From positions 310,001-374,000 of the forward strand of contig JADJLZ010000001.1 in NCBI GenBank assembly GCA_016709875.1: DNA of 64,000 bases. Reading direction: 5' to 3'. The DNA is from Planctomycetota bacterium. GTDB lineage: Bacteria > Planctomycetota > UBA1135 > GCA-002686595. This document shows positions 8,879 through 16,651 of the stretch, piece after piece (position 1 is the stretch's first letter; each line of letters begins with the position of its first letter). Below the pieces are notes generated by a model. That model made no database searches. It was not told where the DNA came from and saw nothing but the letters and a program-made list of their open reading frames with translations. Position numbers and translations under genes: made by a program.

Positions 8879-9456
8879 CGGACGGCGCCTCCGAAGGTCA
8901 GGTAGAGCCAGCCCAGAAGGACCAGCGTGCCCACGATCCTGGGCCAGTTCGAGGCGGCCTTTTCGCCGGGCCGATCGAGCACGGGCATGAGCAGCGCGGC
9001 GAGGCCGAGCGCGTACAGGCACATCCATCCGAGCCAGGCCCAGCTGTGCGGGAAGAGCGCCACGAAGGAGAGCGGCGCACGCACGTACCAGGGATAGGAG
9101 AGCGACTCGGGCGCATGCTGCGGATCGATCGCGTCGCCCAGTCCGGGCGGGAAGTTCCCCGCGAGCAGCACCAGCACGCCAGTGAGCACCAGGCACAGCG
9201 CCGCGAGGTTCGTGAAGTGGTACGGGTAGAAGCGCCGTCCCGACAGGCGCACGCGCGGCCCCGAGGTGGGCACGAGCGCCTCGACCTGCTCGAGCTTGAG
9301 CAGCTTGCGCGCGCGGCGCGTCGGGCCGGAGACCAGGTGCACGAGCGGCTTGGTGCCGCCCGGCAGCACGTGTCCCTGGATGCCGCGCTTCTCGAGTTCG
9401 CGCAGGACCTCCGCGAGCTCAGGGCCTTGCGTTCCGGGCTTGAGAACGAGGATCAC
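8875..9456 (-). CDS. Cytochrome b C-terminal (subunit IV-like) protein with an N-terminal DAHP-synthase-like ferredoxin fold
   Basis: The start is the GTG at 9456, overlapping the stop of the cytochrome b gene (GTGA). This gives 193 residues beginning ILVLKPG. Residues 1-70 have the pattern of the small ferredoxin-like domain at the front of type I DAHP synthases: ILVLKPGT strand, helix ELAEVLRELEKRG, a GG turn, then VEALVPTSGPRVRLSGR. Residues about 80-193 form three transmembrane helices that fit subunit IV of a split cytochrome b. At the place of the quinol-site PEWY motif the sequence reads YPWY (residues 121-124), so the glutamate is absent. The same N-terminal domain is on the neighbouring Rieske protein. 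The membrane part is a confident call; the domain label is by eye. Confidence 0.75.
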   Translation of the reverse strand: MILVLKPGTQGPELAEVLRELEKRGIQGHVLPGGTKPLVHLVSGPTRRARKLLKLEQVEALVPTSGPRVRLSGRRFYPYHFTNLAALCLVLTGVLVLLAGNFPPGLGDAIDPQHAPESLSYPWYVRAPLSFVALFPHSWAWLGWMCLYALGLAALLMPVLDRPGEKAASNWPRIVGTLVLLGWLYLTFGGAVR

Positions 9457-10091
9457 GAGCGCGCCTCCTTCGCCACGCGCAGGCGTTGCGCGAAGAACCA
9501 GCCCTCGAAGACCACCAGCACCCAGAGCACCCAGGGCAGCAGCAGGCTGTGGACCGAGAACACGCGGCTGAGCGTGGTCGCGCTGACCTCCTCGCCGCCG
9601 CGCAGCACGTGCGCGACCCAGGTCCCGACGATCGGCGCCGACTCGACTTGCTCGAGCGCGCGCGTGATGCGCCAGAAAGCCGACTGGTCCCAGACCAGCA
9701 GTTCGCCGGTGTACGAGAGCAGGATCGCGCACAGCAGCACGAGCAGACCCAGGTTCCAGCTCGAGGACGCGCGACCGCGCCAGGTTCCCAAGTAGAGGAT
9801 GCGCAGCACCTGGAAGCCGCACAGCACCAGGATCGCGTGCGCCGACCAGTGGTGCAGGCCGCGCACGACCCAGCCCCAGTCGACGTCGCGCATGATCAGC
9901 TGCACGCTGTCGGCGACCGTCACAGGCGAGGGCTGGTAGAAGAACGCGAGCAGGATCCCCGTTGCTACCTGCAGGAAGAACAGGAACAGGATCACCAGTG
10001 CGAGCAGCAGGTCCGCGCGCTCCGTGGGCGGCACCGGGCTGCGCAGGAGCGACCAGAAGGTCTTCAACATGCCGGAATCGCGCGCGCGCAC
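9453..10091 (-). CDS. Cytochrome b6-like protein lacking both ligands of one haem
   Basis: 212 residues from the GTG at 10091, which has a GAGG six bases upstream. An internal ATG at 10070 is the alternative. Four transmembrane helices align with cytochrome b6: RGLHHWSAH in helix B, LSYTGELLVWDQ before helix C, and SRVFSVHSLLLPW in helix D. The first-haem ligands are present as His80 and His181. At the positions of the second pair (14 residues after His80, 15 after His181) the sequence has Gln94 and Glu196 instead of histidines, so haem bH/bn probably cannot bind in the usual way. It sits between the Rieske gene and the C-terminal subunit. Quinol oxidation is inferred and is likely to differ from bc1/b6f. 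Confidence 0.85.
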   Translation of the reverse strand: MRARDSGMLKTFWSLLRSPVPPTERADLLLALVILFLFFLQVATGILLAFFYQPSPVTVADSVQLIMRDVDWGWVVRGLHHWSAHAILVLCGFQVLRILYLGTWRGRASSSWNLGLLVLLCAILLSYTGELLVWDQSAFWRITRALEQVESAPIVGTWVAHVLRGGEEVSATTLSRVFSVHSLLLPWVLWVLVVFEGWFFAQRLRVAKEARS

Positions 10092-10098
10092 GTGGACC

Positions 10099-10749
10099 TC
10101 AGGCCTTCCTCCGGACGAAGACGTCCGGCCCGACGAGTTCGACCCCGTAGGACTCCAGCGGCACCGCGGGCGGGCCCTGCACCACGTTGCCGTACACGTC
10201 GAAGGCGCCGCCGTGGCACGGACAGACCAGCTCGCGCCGTTCCTCGTTCCAGTCGAGGTGGCAGATGTTCATGTGCGTGCAGATCGCCGAGAGCGCGAAC
10301 CAGCGGTTGTTCTCCAGGCGCACGAGCAGCACCGGCTGGCCGAGCAGCGTCACGCGCCAGCCCGAGTGCTCCTTGATCTCGGCTTGTGCGGCGACGCGCA
10401 CCAGGTCGCGGTCGGGGATCACGCCCTTGGGCGGCATGAGGAAGCCGAGCACGGGGATGCCCGCGCCCATCGCGGTCAGCACGCCGAGTCCGCCGGCCAT
10501 GCCGGCCAGCATGCGCCGCCGCGTGCGCAGGTAGCGGTATTCCCGATGCGAGAGGATCGGCACGAGGTCCAGATCCGTGCGCTTGCCGAAGCGCTCCTCG
10601 AGTGCGGCGGGATCAGCGCTGCCGGCGAGCGTGACGATCGTCTGCTCGGTACCGCGCGAGACCTCACAGGTCCAGCCCAGCGACTTGCACTCGCTCAGGA
10701 TCTCGTCGAGTTGGGTTTGGCTGCAGTCGTGTGCCAGAACGAGGATCAT
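10099..10749 (-). CDS. Rieske iron-sulfur protein with an N-terminal DAHP-synthase-like ferredoxin fold
   Basis: 216 residues. The C-terminal half is a Rieske domain: Cys157-Thr-His159 and Cys176-Pro-Cys-His179 are the cluster ligands, with Cys163 and Cys178 placed to form the stabilising disulfide. The first loop is one residue longer than the common CTHxGC pattern. A transmembrane anchor spans about residues 80-104. In front of it, residues 1-66 begin MILVLAHD and end DLVPILSHRE, the same small alpha-beta domain seen on the subunit IV-like protein. With the start at 10749 this domain would be cytoplasmic. It is followed 7 bases later by cytochrome b and preceded by a 100-base gap after the c554-like gene. 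Confidence 0.85.
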   Translation of the reverse strand: MILVLAHDCSQTQLDEILSECKSLGWTCEVSRGTEQTIVTLAGSADPAALEERFGKRTDLDLVPILSHREYRYLRTRRRMLAGMAGGLGVLTAMGAGIPVLGFLMPPKGVIPDRDLVRVAAQAEIKEHSGWRVTLLGQPVLLVRLENNRWFALSAICTHMNICHLDWNEERRELVCPCHGGAFDVYGNVVQGPPAVPLESYGVELVGPDVFVRRKA

Positions 10750-10849
10750 CGTCGGGGGGCGCTGGCGAGCGCGTGGGTGGAGCGGGAATCAGCGCCCGGG
10801 CTCGCTCGCCCGGGCGGACGTGGAACAGGACGCGATCGCCCTCGCGGGG

Positions 10850-11509
10850 CTACTTCTTTTCTTCGTCCTTGGTCTTCGGAGCCTTGTCCTTGCGATCGCT
10901 GCGCGGGTCGTAGTGCGCGATCTTCTTCAGGAACTCCGGATATTCGAAGGTCTTGTAGCTCGGCGATTCCTTGTTGTGGCAGCCCTCGCAGAGCTTGGGG
11001 CCGGTCGGGACTTCGATTTCGCCTTCCGCGACCTTCTTGCGCACCTTCGGATCGGGGTTCTCTTCCGTCGCCGCAGCTGCGAGGCGCGCCTTCATGTGCT
11101 GCTCGCCCGGGCCGTGGCAGGTCTCGCATTGCACGCCGGCAGTCTTGTCGAACTTCTTGTCGAACTGGTCCGCCGCGAGTCCGAAGCCGGTCTCGTGGCA
11201 CTTCAGGCACTTCTCATCCTTCTGCGCGTCCGCGATCCCCTTCTCGGTCGCGACTTTCTTCGCCTCGTCGCCGCCGAGCGTCTTGAAGGCCTCGGCGTGC
11301 TTGGACTTGGTCCAGCAGTCGTACTGCGCGCCGTTCTCGGCGACGTTGTGGCAGTTCTTGCACTTGGCGGCACCGATGTAGTGGTTGATCTTCGCCTTCT
11401 GCACCGGTTCGGCGCTCGGCGTGGCAGCCAGGGACAGGGTGACCATTCCAAGCATGGCGATGGCCAGGGCGGAGATCAGGCTCTTGTGCATGGATCGGAT
11501 GGCTTTCAT
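10850..11509 (-). CDS. Cytochrome c554-family tetrahaem protein
   Basis: 219 residues with an N-terminal signal peptide (hydrophobic 10-30) and four CXXCH motifs: CKNCH at residue 50, CLKCH, CETCH and CEGCH. The surrounding pattern (YIGAAKCKNCH, then W..SKHA.AF..L, CETCHGPG) is that of the cytochrome c554 family, which includes the hydroxylamine-linked cytochrome of nitrifiers and many periplasmic electron shuttles. The C-terminus is very lysine/aspartate rich. It is the first gene of the minus-strand redox operon, so it is a plausible soluble electron carrier for the Rieske/cytochrome b complex. No hydroxylamine oxidoreductase is present in the window. Confidence 0.88.
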   Translation of the reverse strand: MKAIRSMHKSLISALAIAMLGMVTLSLAATPSAEPVQKAKINHYIGAAKCKNCHNVAENGAQYDCWTKSKHAEAFKTLGGDEAKKVATEKGIADAQKDEKCLKCHETGFGLAADQFDKKFDKTAGVQCETCHGPGEQHMKARLAAAATEENPDPKVRKKVAEGEIEVPTGPKLCEGCHNKESPSYKTFEYPEFLKKIAHYDPRSDRKDKAPKTKDEEKK

Positions 11510-11645
11510 GGGTTCAGCTCCTGGTGAGGAAGGGACAGGGAGAATGGTCGCATTCCGGGCGCCTGCGGATCACTGCGCAGGGGGAAGAAGTGTGGCCCGC
11601 CAATGTGCGTAGTCCCGGGTTTCGGACGGCCCGGGCCGCGGCCGA

Positions 11646-14600
11646 CTACCTGGAGATCTCGATCCAGCGCTCGCGAGGCACAGCGTAGCGTCCGCCGGCC
11701 AGATCCACATCCGCCGCTCCGAAGCCGTGGAACACGCGGATCCTGCGCGCGTTCGCGAGCGTGCTCCCCTGCTCTGCGCGGAGCGTGAAGAGCGCCCCGC
11801 CGGGATACTCGAGCGCTGCGCGTCGCGTCGCGTGGAAGGCGAGGAACTCCGGCGACTCGACCAGGAATCCGTACTGCGGGAGCGTCACCTCGCCGGCACT
11901 GTACTCCGCCTCCCCGAAGTTGACCGTCACGACCAGATCGCCAAAGCGCGACTCCTCGACGCTGCGGTCCGCGCGCAGGAAGCGGTGGCTCGTCATCCCC
12001 TTCGCCAGCGCACGGCGGTTGACCGGACCGAGGATTTCGCAAGCGTTCTTGATCATGCGATCGTAGGCGAGCAGTCCCTCCGCCCAGCCGCCATCCGCGC
12101 GCGCAAAGGTCGAATCCACGCTGCGCGTGGCGGGCTCGAGCACGAGCATGCCGTTCTCGCGGCGCAGGATTCCGATCGTGAGCATGCCATCGTCGGCGTC
12201 CGGCGCGGCGAGCGGACGGCGTTCGCCGCCGCGCGCGAGGCCCGCGCGCACCTCCCACTGCTCCTCGCCCGACTCGGTGTAGGGCACGCGCACGATCTGA
12301 CCGCCGCTTTGGTGCGTCTCCCCCGCCCGCCAGCTCGAGGTCGGCTCCGCAGTCGCGTGGTCGGCCTGGAACACGATGCCCTCGCGGTTCTTCGCTCCAG
12401 GCCGCGTGAAATGCACGAAGACGCTGTCGTCCTCGTGCAGATCGCCCCCGAGCTTCCACTTCAGCGCCAGCCGGAACTCGTTCGGCCCGAGCGCGTGGAA
12501 GGCCGCGAGTTCGGGCACCAGGGGCAACGCACCCCGCACGAGGTCCTCGAAATAGGCGTGCGCGCCGAATGCGGCCGAGGGCATCTGTCCGCACAGCAGC
12601 AGGTCGAGCAGCTTGCGCGCGTCGCGCGGGCGCAGGCGGTCGGCCTGCATCGGCAGCATCTGCACGCAGTCGCCGTAGACGAGCAGGAACAGCGGCGCGA
12701 TGGTCCAGTCGCGCCGGTGCACCGTCTTCTGCGTGAGCAGGCCCTCGAACCAGTCCGCGTCGGGCACGGCCCATTCGCGGCCGCCCTCCAGCCCCAGCAT
12801 GCCGATCGTCGTGCGCGCGTAGCGGAAGAGCTCCAGGCGCCGCTCCTGGTCCTGCCACCAATCCATCGGGTGCTGCGCGTCGAAGCAGTGCTGCAGCGGG
12901 CAGGTGAGCGTCGAGTCGAGGAAGACGGCCTGCGGATGAAAGAGCTCTTCGAGCTGCGGCAGGTTGCGCTGCGCGAAGGCGAGCTGGCTCTTCCCGCACA
13001 CGCGCCAGGCCCGCCCGCCGAGCCATTCGCCGCCGCGCACGAGCTCGCCCTTCTCGCCGCGCACGATGCACGCGGGATCCCAGGAGGGCGCGTCGGGGTA
13101 CATGTCGGCGTAGTTGTCGTGCAGCGTGAACACGTAGCCGAGCTCGCGCACGAGCGCGGCGCAGTGCGCCAGGCCCGCGTTGCCGCCGCTCTCCTCGTTG
13201 GCCGGCAGCACGTCGGGCAGCCCGTTGTCGTAGCCGCCGCGGTTCCAGCCCGAGACCAGGATCTGCGCGCGCTCGATGCCCAGGTCGTCGTGCCAGTGCC
13301 GCACGCAGCGCTCGACCTCCTCGAAACTCGTCTCGCGCCGCTCCAGACCTGTTTCGCCGGCGTTGTGCCGCGTTCCGGGAGCAAGGCGCGAGAAGCACGA
13401 GAAGCGGAACTCGCTCGCGCCCTCGAGCAGCTCGAGCTCGGGCTGCCCAGAGCGCTTCTGCGCCCAGGTCCGGCGCAGGCCGCGCTGCTCTGCGATCGCG
13501 CGGTAGGCCTTGCCGATCTCGACATAGCTGCCCGCGCCCAGCGGCACGATCTCGAGCTCCCGCGCGCGCGGCCCGAGCACGACCGAGAGGCTCTGCGTGC
13601 GCCGGCCCGCGACCAGCGGTGAATGCTCGAGCGAGGCGTGCAGCACCAGCGACGCGTCGCGCTGCAGCCAGGCGACGAGCAGCGCCGAACCCTGCTTGAC
13701 CGCGCCCGAGAGAGCCATCGAGACGTCGTCGCCTCCGTACCAGCGGTCGCGCGGCAGCCCGCCCGCGGCGTACTGCAGCTGCCCGAGCCAGTTGGGCGCG
13801 ATCGTGTAGCCCTCGTCGGCGTCGCTGGTGGTGAAGGCGCGCTCGAGCGGTGTGAGCGTCTCGAGCTCCCAGCCCGCAGGCGGCTGAGCGTCGCAGGCAA
13901 GGCGCAGGCCGCCGGTCGTCGGCGAGCGCGCGAAGCGGAACTCCACCGAGCCCTGCGCGCCGCCGGGACCGAAGGCGCGCCGCGCGACGAGCTGCGTCTC
14001 TTCCAGCACGATCGAGTCGAAGCGGTCGATCGCAAGGTCGAGCGAACGCTCGCCCTGCTTCCAGCGCACGCGGCCGAAGGACTGCGAGTCGGGGTTCGAG
14101 GACCACATTACGCCGCTGCGCTTGTCCTCGAGCAGGAACGCGCCGCAGCTGCGGTCGAGCGCGAAGCTCCACTCCGGCGTCTGGAGCGCGACGGGTTCGA
14201 CCAGCCGCTCGCGCAACGCCGCGCGCGCCGCGTCGAGCTCGGCCTGCGGCGCGGGCTCGGGCGACCACTCCGAGGAAAAGGGCGCGGCCGGGTCGACGCG
14301 CAGCCGGCCGATCACTTTCTCGTAGCTGCGCGCGCCCGTGCCGTCGCGGTCGAAGAGGCCGACGTGGATCTGGTAGTCGCCCGGCGGCGTCTCGTACGGG
14401 ATCTCGACCACGCGCGGCCCGTCGAGCACGAGTTCGCCCGGCTGCCACATGTCGGTCGAGAGCCGCAGCTCGTGGTCCTGCTGAAAGGCCAGTTGCGCAC
14501 AGCCCTTCTTTGGCGACTCGAAGTGCAGGAAGACCGTCTCGCTGCGCGCGGCGGGCTGCGTGCCGCGGTTCACCCAGCGCAGCGCGTAGCTCAGCGCGTC

Positions 14601-14834
14601 GCCCGGCCGCAGATGCAGCGTGGGCAGGAACTCGACGCTCTCGAGTTCGGGCCGGAACGCGGGAAGCGCGGGGGCGGGTGCGGGTGCGGGGGCCGCTTCG
14701 GAGGCCGCGGGAAGGGGGACGGCCGTGCGCAGGTGGATCAGGTTCGCGAGCGCGACGCTCGCCACGCACAGGGCCGGGATGGCCCACAGGCCCCAGGCGA
14801 CGAGTGTGCGCGGTGCGAGACGCGGCATGCGCAC
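11646..14834 (-). CDS. Large secreted or membrane-anchored glycosidase-like protein
   Basis: 1062 residues with one N-terminal hydrophobic helix (about 10-35) and a Pro/Ala-rich linker, so it is exported. Residues about 65-200 look like a beta-sandwich module and residues about 205-480 like a second beta-rich domain. Residues about 490-830 resemble a TIM-barrel glycosidase of the DUF5696/GH101-like type: ILVSGWNRGGYDNGLPD, FTLHDNYADMYPDAPSWD and VFLDSTLTCP. A further beta-sandwich follows (about 830-1000). Candidate catalytic acids are the Asp residues in the DNYADMYPD and FLDSTL stretches. The substrate is unknown, possibly a complex polysaccharide. It lies just downstream of the microcompartment operon with only 21 bases between, so it could be co-transcribed. 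Confidence 0.6.
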   Translation of the reverse strand: MRMPRLAPRTLVAWGLWAIPALCVASVALANLIHLRTAVPLPAASEAAPAPAPAPALPAFRPELESVEFLPTLHLRPGDALSYALRWVNRGTQPAARSETVFLHFESPKKGCAQLAFQQDHELRLSTDMWQPGELVLDGPRVVEIPYETPPGDYQIHVGLFDRDGTGARSYEKVIGRLRVDPAAPFSSEWSPEPAPQAELDAARAALRERLVEPVALQTPEWSFALDRSCGAFLLEDKRSGVMWSSNPDSQSFGRVRWKQGERSLDLAIDRFDSIVLEETQLVARRAFGPGGAQGSVEFRFARSPTTGGLRLACDAQPPAGWELETLTPLERAFTTSDADEGYTIAPNWLGQLQYAAGGLPRDRWYGGDDVSMALSGAVKQGSALLVAWLQRDASLVLHASLEHSPLVAGRRTQSLSVVLGPRARELEIVPLGAGSYVEIGKAYRAIAEQRGLRRTWAQKRSGQPELELLEGASEFRFSCFSRLAPGTRHNAGETGLERRETSFEEVERCVRHWHDDLGIERAQILVSGWNRGGYDNGLPDVLPANEESGGNAGLAHCAALVRELGYVFTLHDNYADMYPDAPSWDPACIVRGEKGELVRGGEWLGGRAWRVCGKSQLAFAQRNLPQLEELFHPQAVFLDSTLTCPLQHCFDAQHPMDWWQDQERRLELFRYARTTIGMLGLEGGREWAVPDADWFEGLLTQKTVHRRDWTIAPLFLLVYGDCVQMLPMQADRLRPRDARKLLDLLLCGQMPSAAFGAHAYFEDLVRGALPLVPELAAFHALGPNEFRLALKWKLGGDLHEDDSVFVHFTRPGAKNREGIVFQADHATAEPTSSWRAGETHQSGGQIVRVPYTESGEEQWEVRAGLARGGERRPLAAPDADDGMLTIGILRRENGMLVLEPATRSVDSTFARADGGWAEGLLAYDRMIKNACEILGPVNRRALAKGMTSHRFLRADRSVEESRFGDLVVTVNFGEAEYSAGEVTLPQYGFLVESPEFLAFHATRRAALEYPGGALFTLRAEQGSTLANARRIRVFHGFGAADVDLAGGRYAVPRERWIEISR

Positions 14835-14855
14835 AGCATACTGCGATTCCGCATC

Positions 14856-15359
14856 TCAGATGCGGTGCATGAAGCGAAACACCCGCTCGTGCATCACGCG
14901 CACTACGTAGTCGTCCGGCCCACCCAGGCACTCGAGCGTCTGCTTCACCAGCGCGACATTGGCGCCCGGCTGCAGTTCGACCATCAGCACCATGTGGAAG
15001 TAGCCCTCGACCATCTTCTGCGAGACGTCGAGCACGTTGCCGCCGAACTGTCCGATGGCGCCCGTCACCTCGCCGAGCACGCCGGGCCGGTTCTTGCCCG
15101 CCGCGGTGACGACGATGCCCGAACCCATGCTCGCGTCCACCGGTTCGGGCAGGTGCGGCAGCGACTGCGAGGCGCGCGCGGCGTCCGGCCCGCGGTCCGG
15201 CGCGGGCTCGGTGTAGCCGCCGGGCCCGTTGACGATCGAGATGCCCTTCTGTCGCGCCCACTCCTGCGCCTGCGGCGTGACCAGCGTGTCGTCGTCGACG
15301 TGGATCTCGCGCGCGTTGCTGCGCACGAGGTCTTCGACGGTCAGGAAGCGACGCGGCAT
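14856..15359 (-). CDS. ACT-domain protein with a microcompartment-type N-terminal segment
   Basis: 167 residues with a good ribosome site (GGGGA) before the ATG. Residues 1-45 (RFLTVEDLVRSNAREIHVDDDTLVTPQAQEWARQKGISI, shown here by its key LTVEDL, LTP-like and KGI positions) resemble the N-terminal module seen on microcompartment-associated proteins such as EutT. Residues about 80-165 form one ACT domain of the glycine-cleavage-regulator type (VVTAAGKNRPGVLGEVTGAIGQFGGNVLDVSQ). ACT domains bind small ligands, often amino acids. It closes the shell-gene operon, 19 bases after a BMC-T gene, and may be a ligand sensor associated with the shell. The association is inferred from position and from the N-terminal module. 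Confidence 0.75.
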   Translation of the reverse strand: MPRRFLTVEDLVRSNAREIHVDDDTLVTPQAQEWARQKGISIVNGPGGYTEPAPDRGPDAARASQSLPHLPEPVDASMGSGIVVTAAGKNRPGVLGEVTGAIGQFGGNVLDVSQKMVEGYFHMVLMVELQPGANVALVKQTLECLGGPDDYVVRVMHERVFRFMHRI

Positions 15360-15378
15360 CGGTGTTCCCCGTTCCTTT

Positions 15379-15975
15379 TCAGAGGTGGCGCACGAGCTCG
15401 GGATGCGGACGCGGGATGACGACCTCGCGCGCGAGCAGGCCGCGCTCTTGCGCCGAGCGCGCGCCGGCGGCGATCGCCGAGCGCACGTCGCTGACCTCGC
15501 CGGTGAGCGTGAAGAAGCTCTTGCCGCCCAGACCGTTGGCGATGCGGAAGTCGATCAGGTCCACGGTGGCGGTCTTGAGCGCCGCGTCGGCGGAGAGGAT
15601 CGAGCTCGCGATGGTGGTCGTCTCGACCACGCCGATCGCGTCGAGGTTGCCGTTGATCGTGCCGCCGCGGCGGCGCAGCATCGGCACGATCTGCTCGTGC
15701 ACCTGCGGGATCAAGAGCTGGTCCACGAGGTCGCCCGCGGCGATGCCGGCACCGCGCGCGATCGAGGCGCGCACGTCCTGCACGCCGCCGGTGAAGAGCA
15801 TCACGTACTTGCCGGGCTGGACGGGTGAGGCGCAGAGCATCTCGACGCGCGCTTCCTTGAGCACCGCGTCCGCGACTTCGACGCCGCGCGCCACGGAGGA
15901 GAGCTCCAGGAGGCCGATGCACACTTCCAGCGCGACGTCGTCGCGCATCTCGGGGTTCTGGTCGTTGCGCTGCAT
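15379..15975 (-). CDS. Microcompartment shell trimer protein (BMC-T), first type
   Basis: 198 residues from the ATG at 15975, chosen because GGAAGGA lies just upstream and the residues before it are low-complexity arginine. Two tandem BMC domains are visible: residues about 15-95 (LLELSSVARGVEVADAVL, then PGKYVMLFTGGVQDV) and about 105-190 (IGVVETTTIASSILSADAALK, then GKSFFTLTGEVSDVRSAI). The end, REVVIPRPHPELVRHL, is the usual BMC C-terminal segment. Trimers of such proteins fill hexagonal positions in the shell and often carry a larger or gated pore. The next gene upstream is a BMC-P, 14 bases away. Confidence 0.88.
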   Translation of the reverse strand: MQRNDQNPEMRDDVALEVCIGLLELSSVARGVEVADAVLKEARVEMLCASPVQPGKYVMLFTGGVQDVRASIARGAGIAAGDLVDQLLIPQVHEQIVPMLRRRGGTINGNLDAIGVVETTTIASSILSADAALKTATVDLIDFRIANGLGGKSFFTLTGEVSDVRSAIAAGARSAQERGLLAREVVIPRPHPELVRHL

Positions 15976-15989
15976 GTCCGTTCCTTCCT

Positions 15990-16319
15990 TCAAGCCTTGC
16001 GCGAGGGCGCGGGCTGGTCCTCTGCGGCTACGGGACCGATCATCCGTCCGTCCTCGAGTTCCATCTTGTCCACGATCGCGCTCACGGCGCACTGGAATCC
16101 GATGTCGTGGCCCTTGCCGATCGAGTGGCGCGCGGCGCGGCCGAAGACGACCAGCACGCGCTCGCCGATGCCCGCACCCAGCGGGTCGGCCGCGACGAGC
16201 GTCTCGGCGCTGGGCTTGCCGTCGAGCGTGAAGGGCTGCACGACGAGGAAGCGCACGCCCGTGAGCGTGGGATCCTTCTTGGTGGCCCAGACGGTGCCGA
16301 CGACGGTGCCGATCAGCAT
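15990..16319 (-). CDS. Microcompartment vertex protein (BMC-P, EutN/CcmL family)
   Basis: 109 residues beginning MLIGTVVGTVWATKKDP, the standard EutN/CcmL start, followed by LTGVRFLVVQPF, AADPLGAGIGERVLVVFGRAAR and a closing AIVDKMEL. These proteins form pentamers that cap the shell vertices. The start at 16319 overlaps the stop of the previous BMC-P gene. The C-terminal tail is enriched in Pro and Ala and may be disordered. Confidence 0.92.
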   Translation of the reverse strand: MLIGTVVGTVWATKKDPTLTGVRFLVVQPFTLDGKPSAETLVAADPLGAGIGERVLVVFGRAARHSIGKGHDIGFQCAVSAIVDKMELEDGRMIGPVAAEDQPAPSRKA

Positions 16320-16651
16320 CAGGGCGCTCCCCGCACGGGATCGTGCTCCTCGTTCCAGTGTGCGGGCGCGAGCGGCGCGTCGATCTCGTCGACGATGCCC
16401 ACGATTGCGGCCTCGAAAGCGAAGTCGCCGTCCATGCCCAGCGTCGCGACGCGCGCGGCCTTGCCGAAGGCCACGATCACGCGCTGGCCGAGGTCCGCGC
16501 CGAGCGGATCGGCGGCGACGACCGGCGTCACCTTGGGCGTGCCCGGCTCGCGGCGTTCGTCGAGCGGCTGCACGACCAGCAGGCGGCGCCCCTCGAGGTC
16601 GCCGACCTTGCGCGTCGCCCAGACTTCGCCGACCACTCGTCCGAGGAACAT
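16319..16651 (-). CDS. Microcompartment vertex protein (BMC-P), second copy
   Basis: 110 residues with the EutN/CcmL pattern: MFLGRVVGEVWATRKVGDLEGRRLLVVQPL, here seen in its key GxVxGxVWAT and LLVVQPL positions, then VAADPLGADLGQRVIVAFGKAAR and IVGIVDEID. It differs enough from the neighbouring copy to be a distinct pentamer rather than a recent duplication. The start overlaps the stop of the BMC-T gene upstream. Having more than one BMC-P is usual for metabolosomes. Confidence 0.92.
   Translation of the reverse strand: MFLGRVVGEVWATRKVGDLEGRRLLVVQPLDERREPGTPKVTPVVAADPLGADLGQRVIVAFGKAARVATLGMDGDFAFEAAIVGIVDEIDAPLAPAHWNEEHDPVRGAP

Noticed and set aside
11506..15261. Minus-strand open frame of 1251 codons covering the glycosidase-like gene and the ACT gene
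   Set aside because: It overlaps two better-supported genes in another frame, and its translation is arginine/alanine-rich with no recognisable domain.
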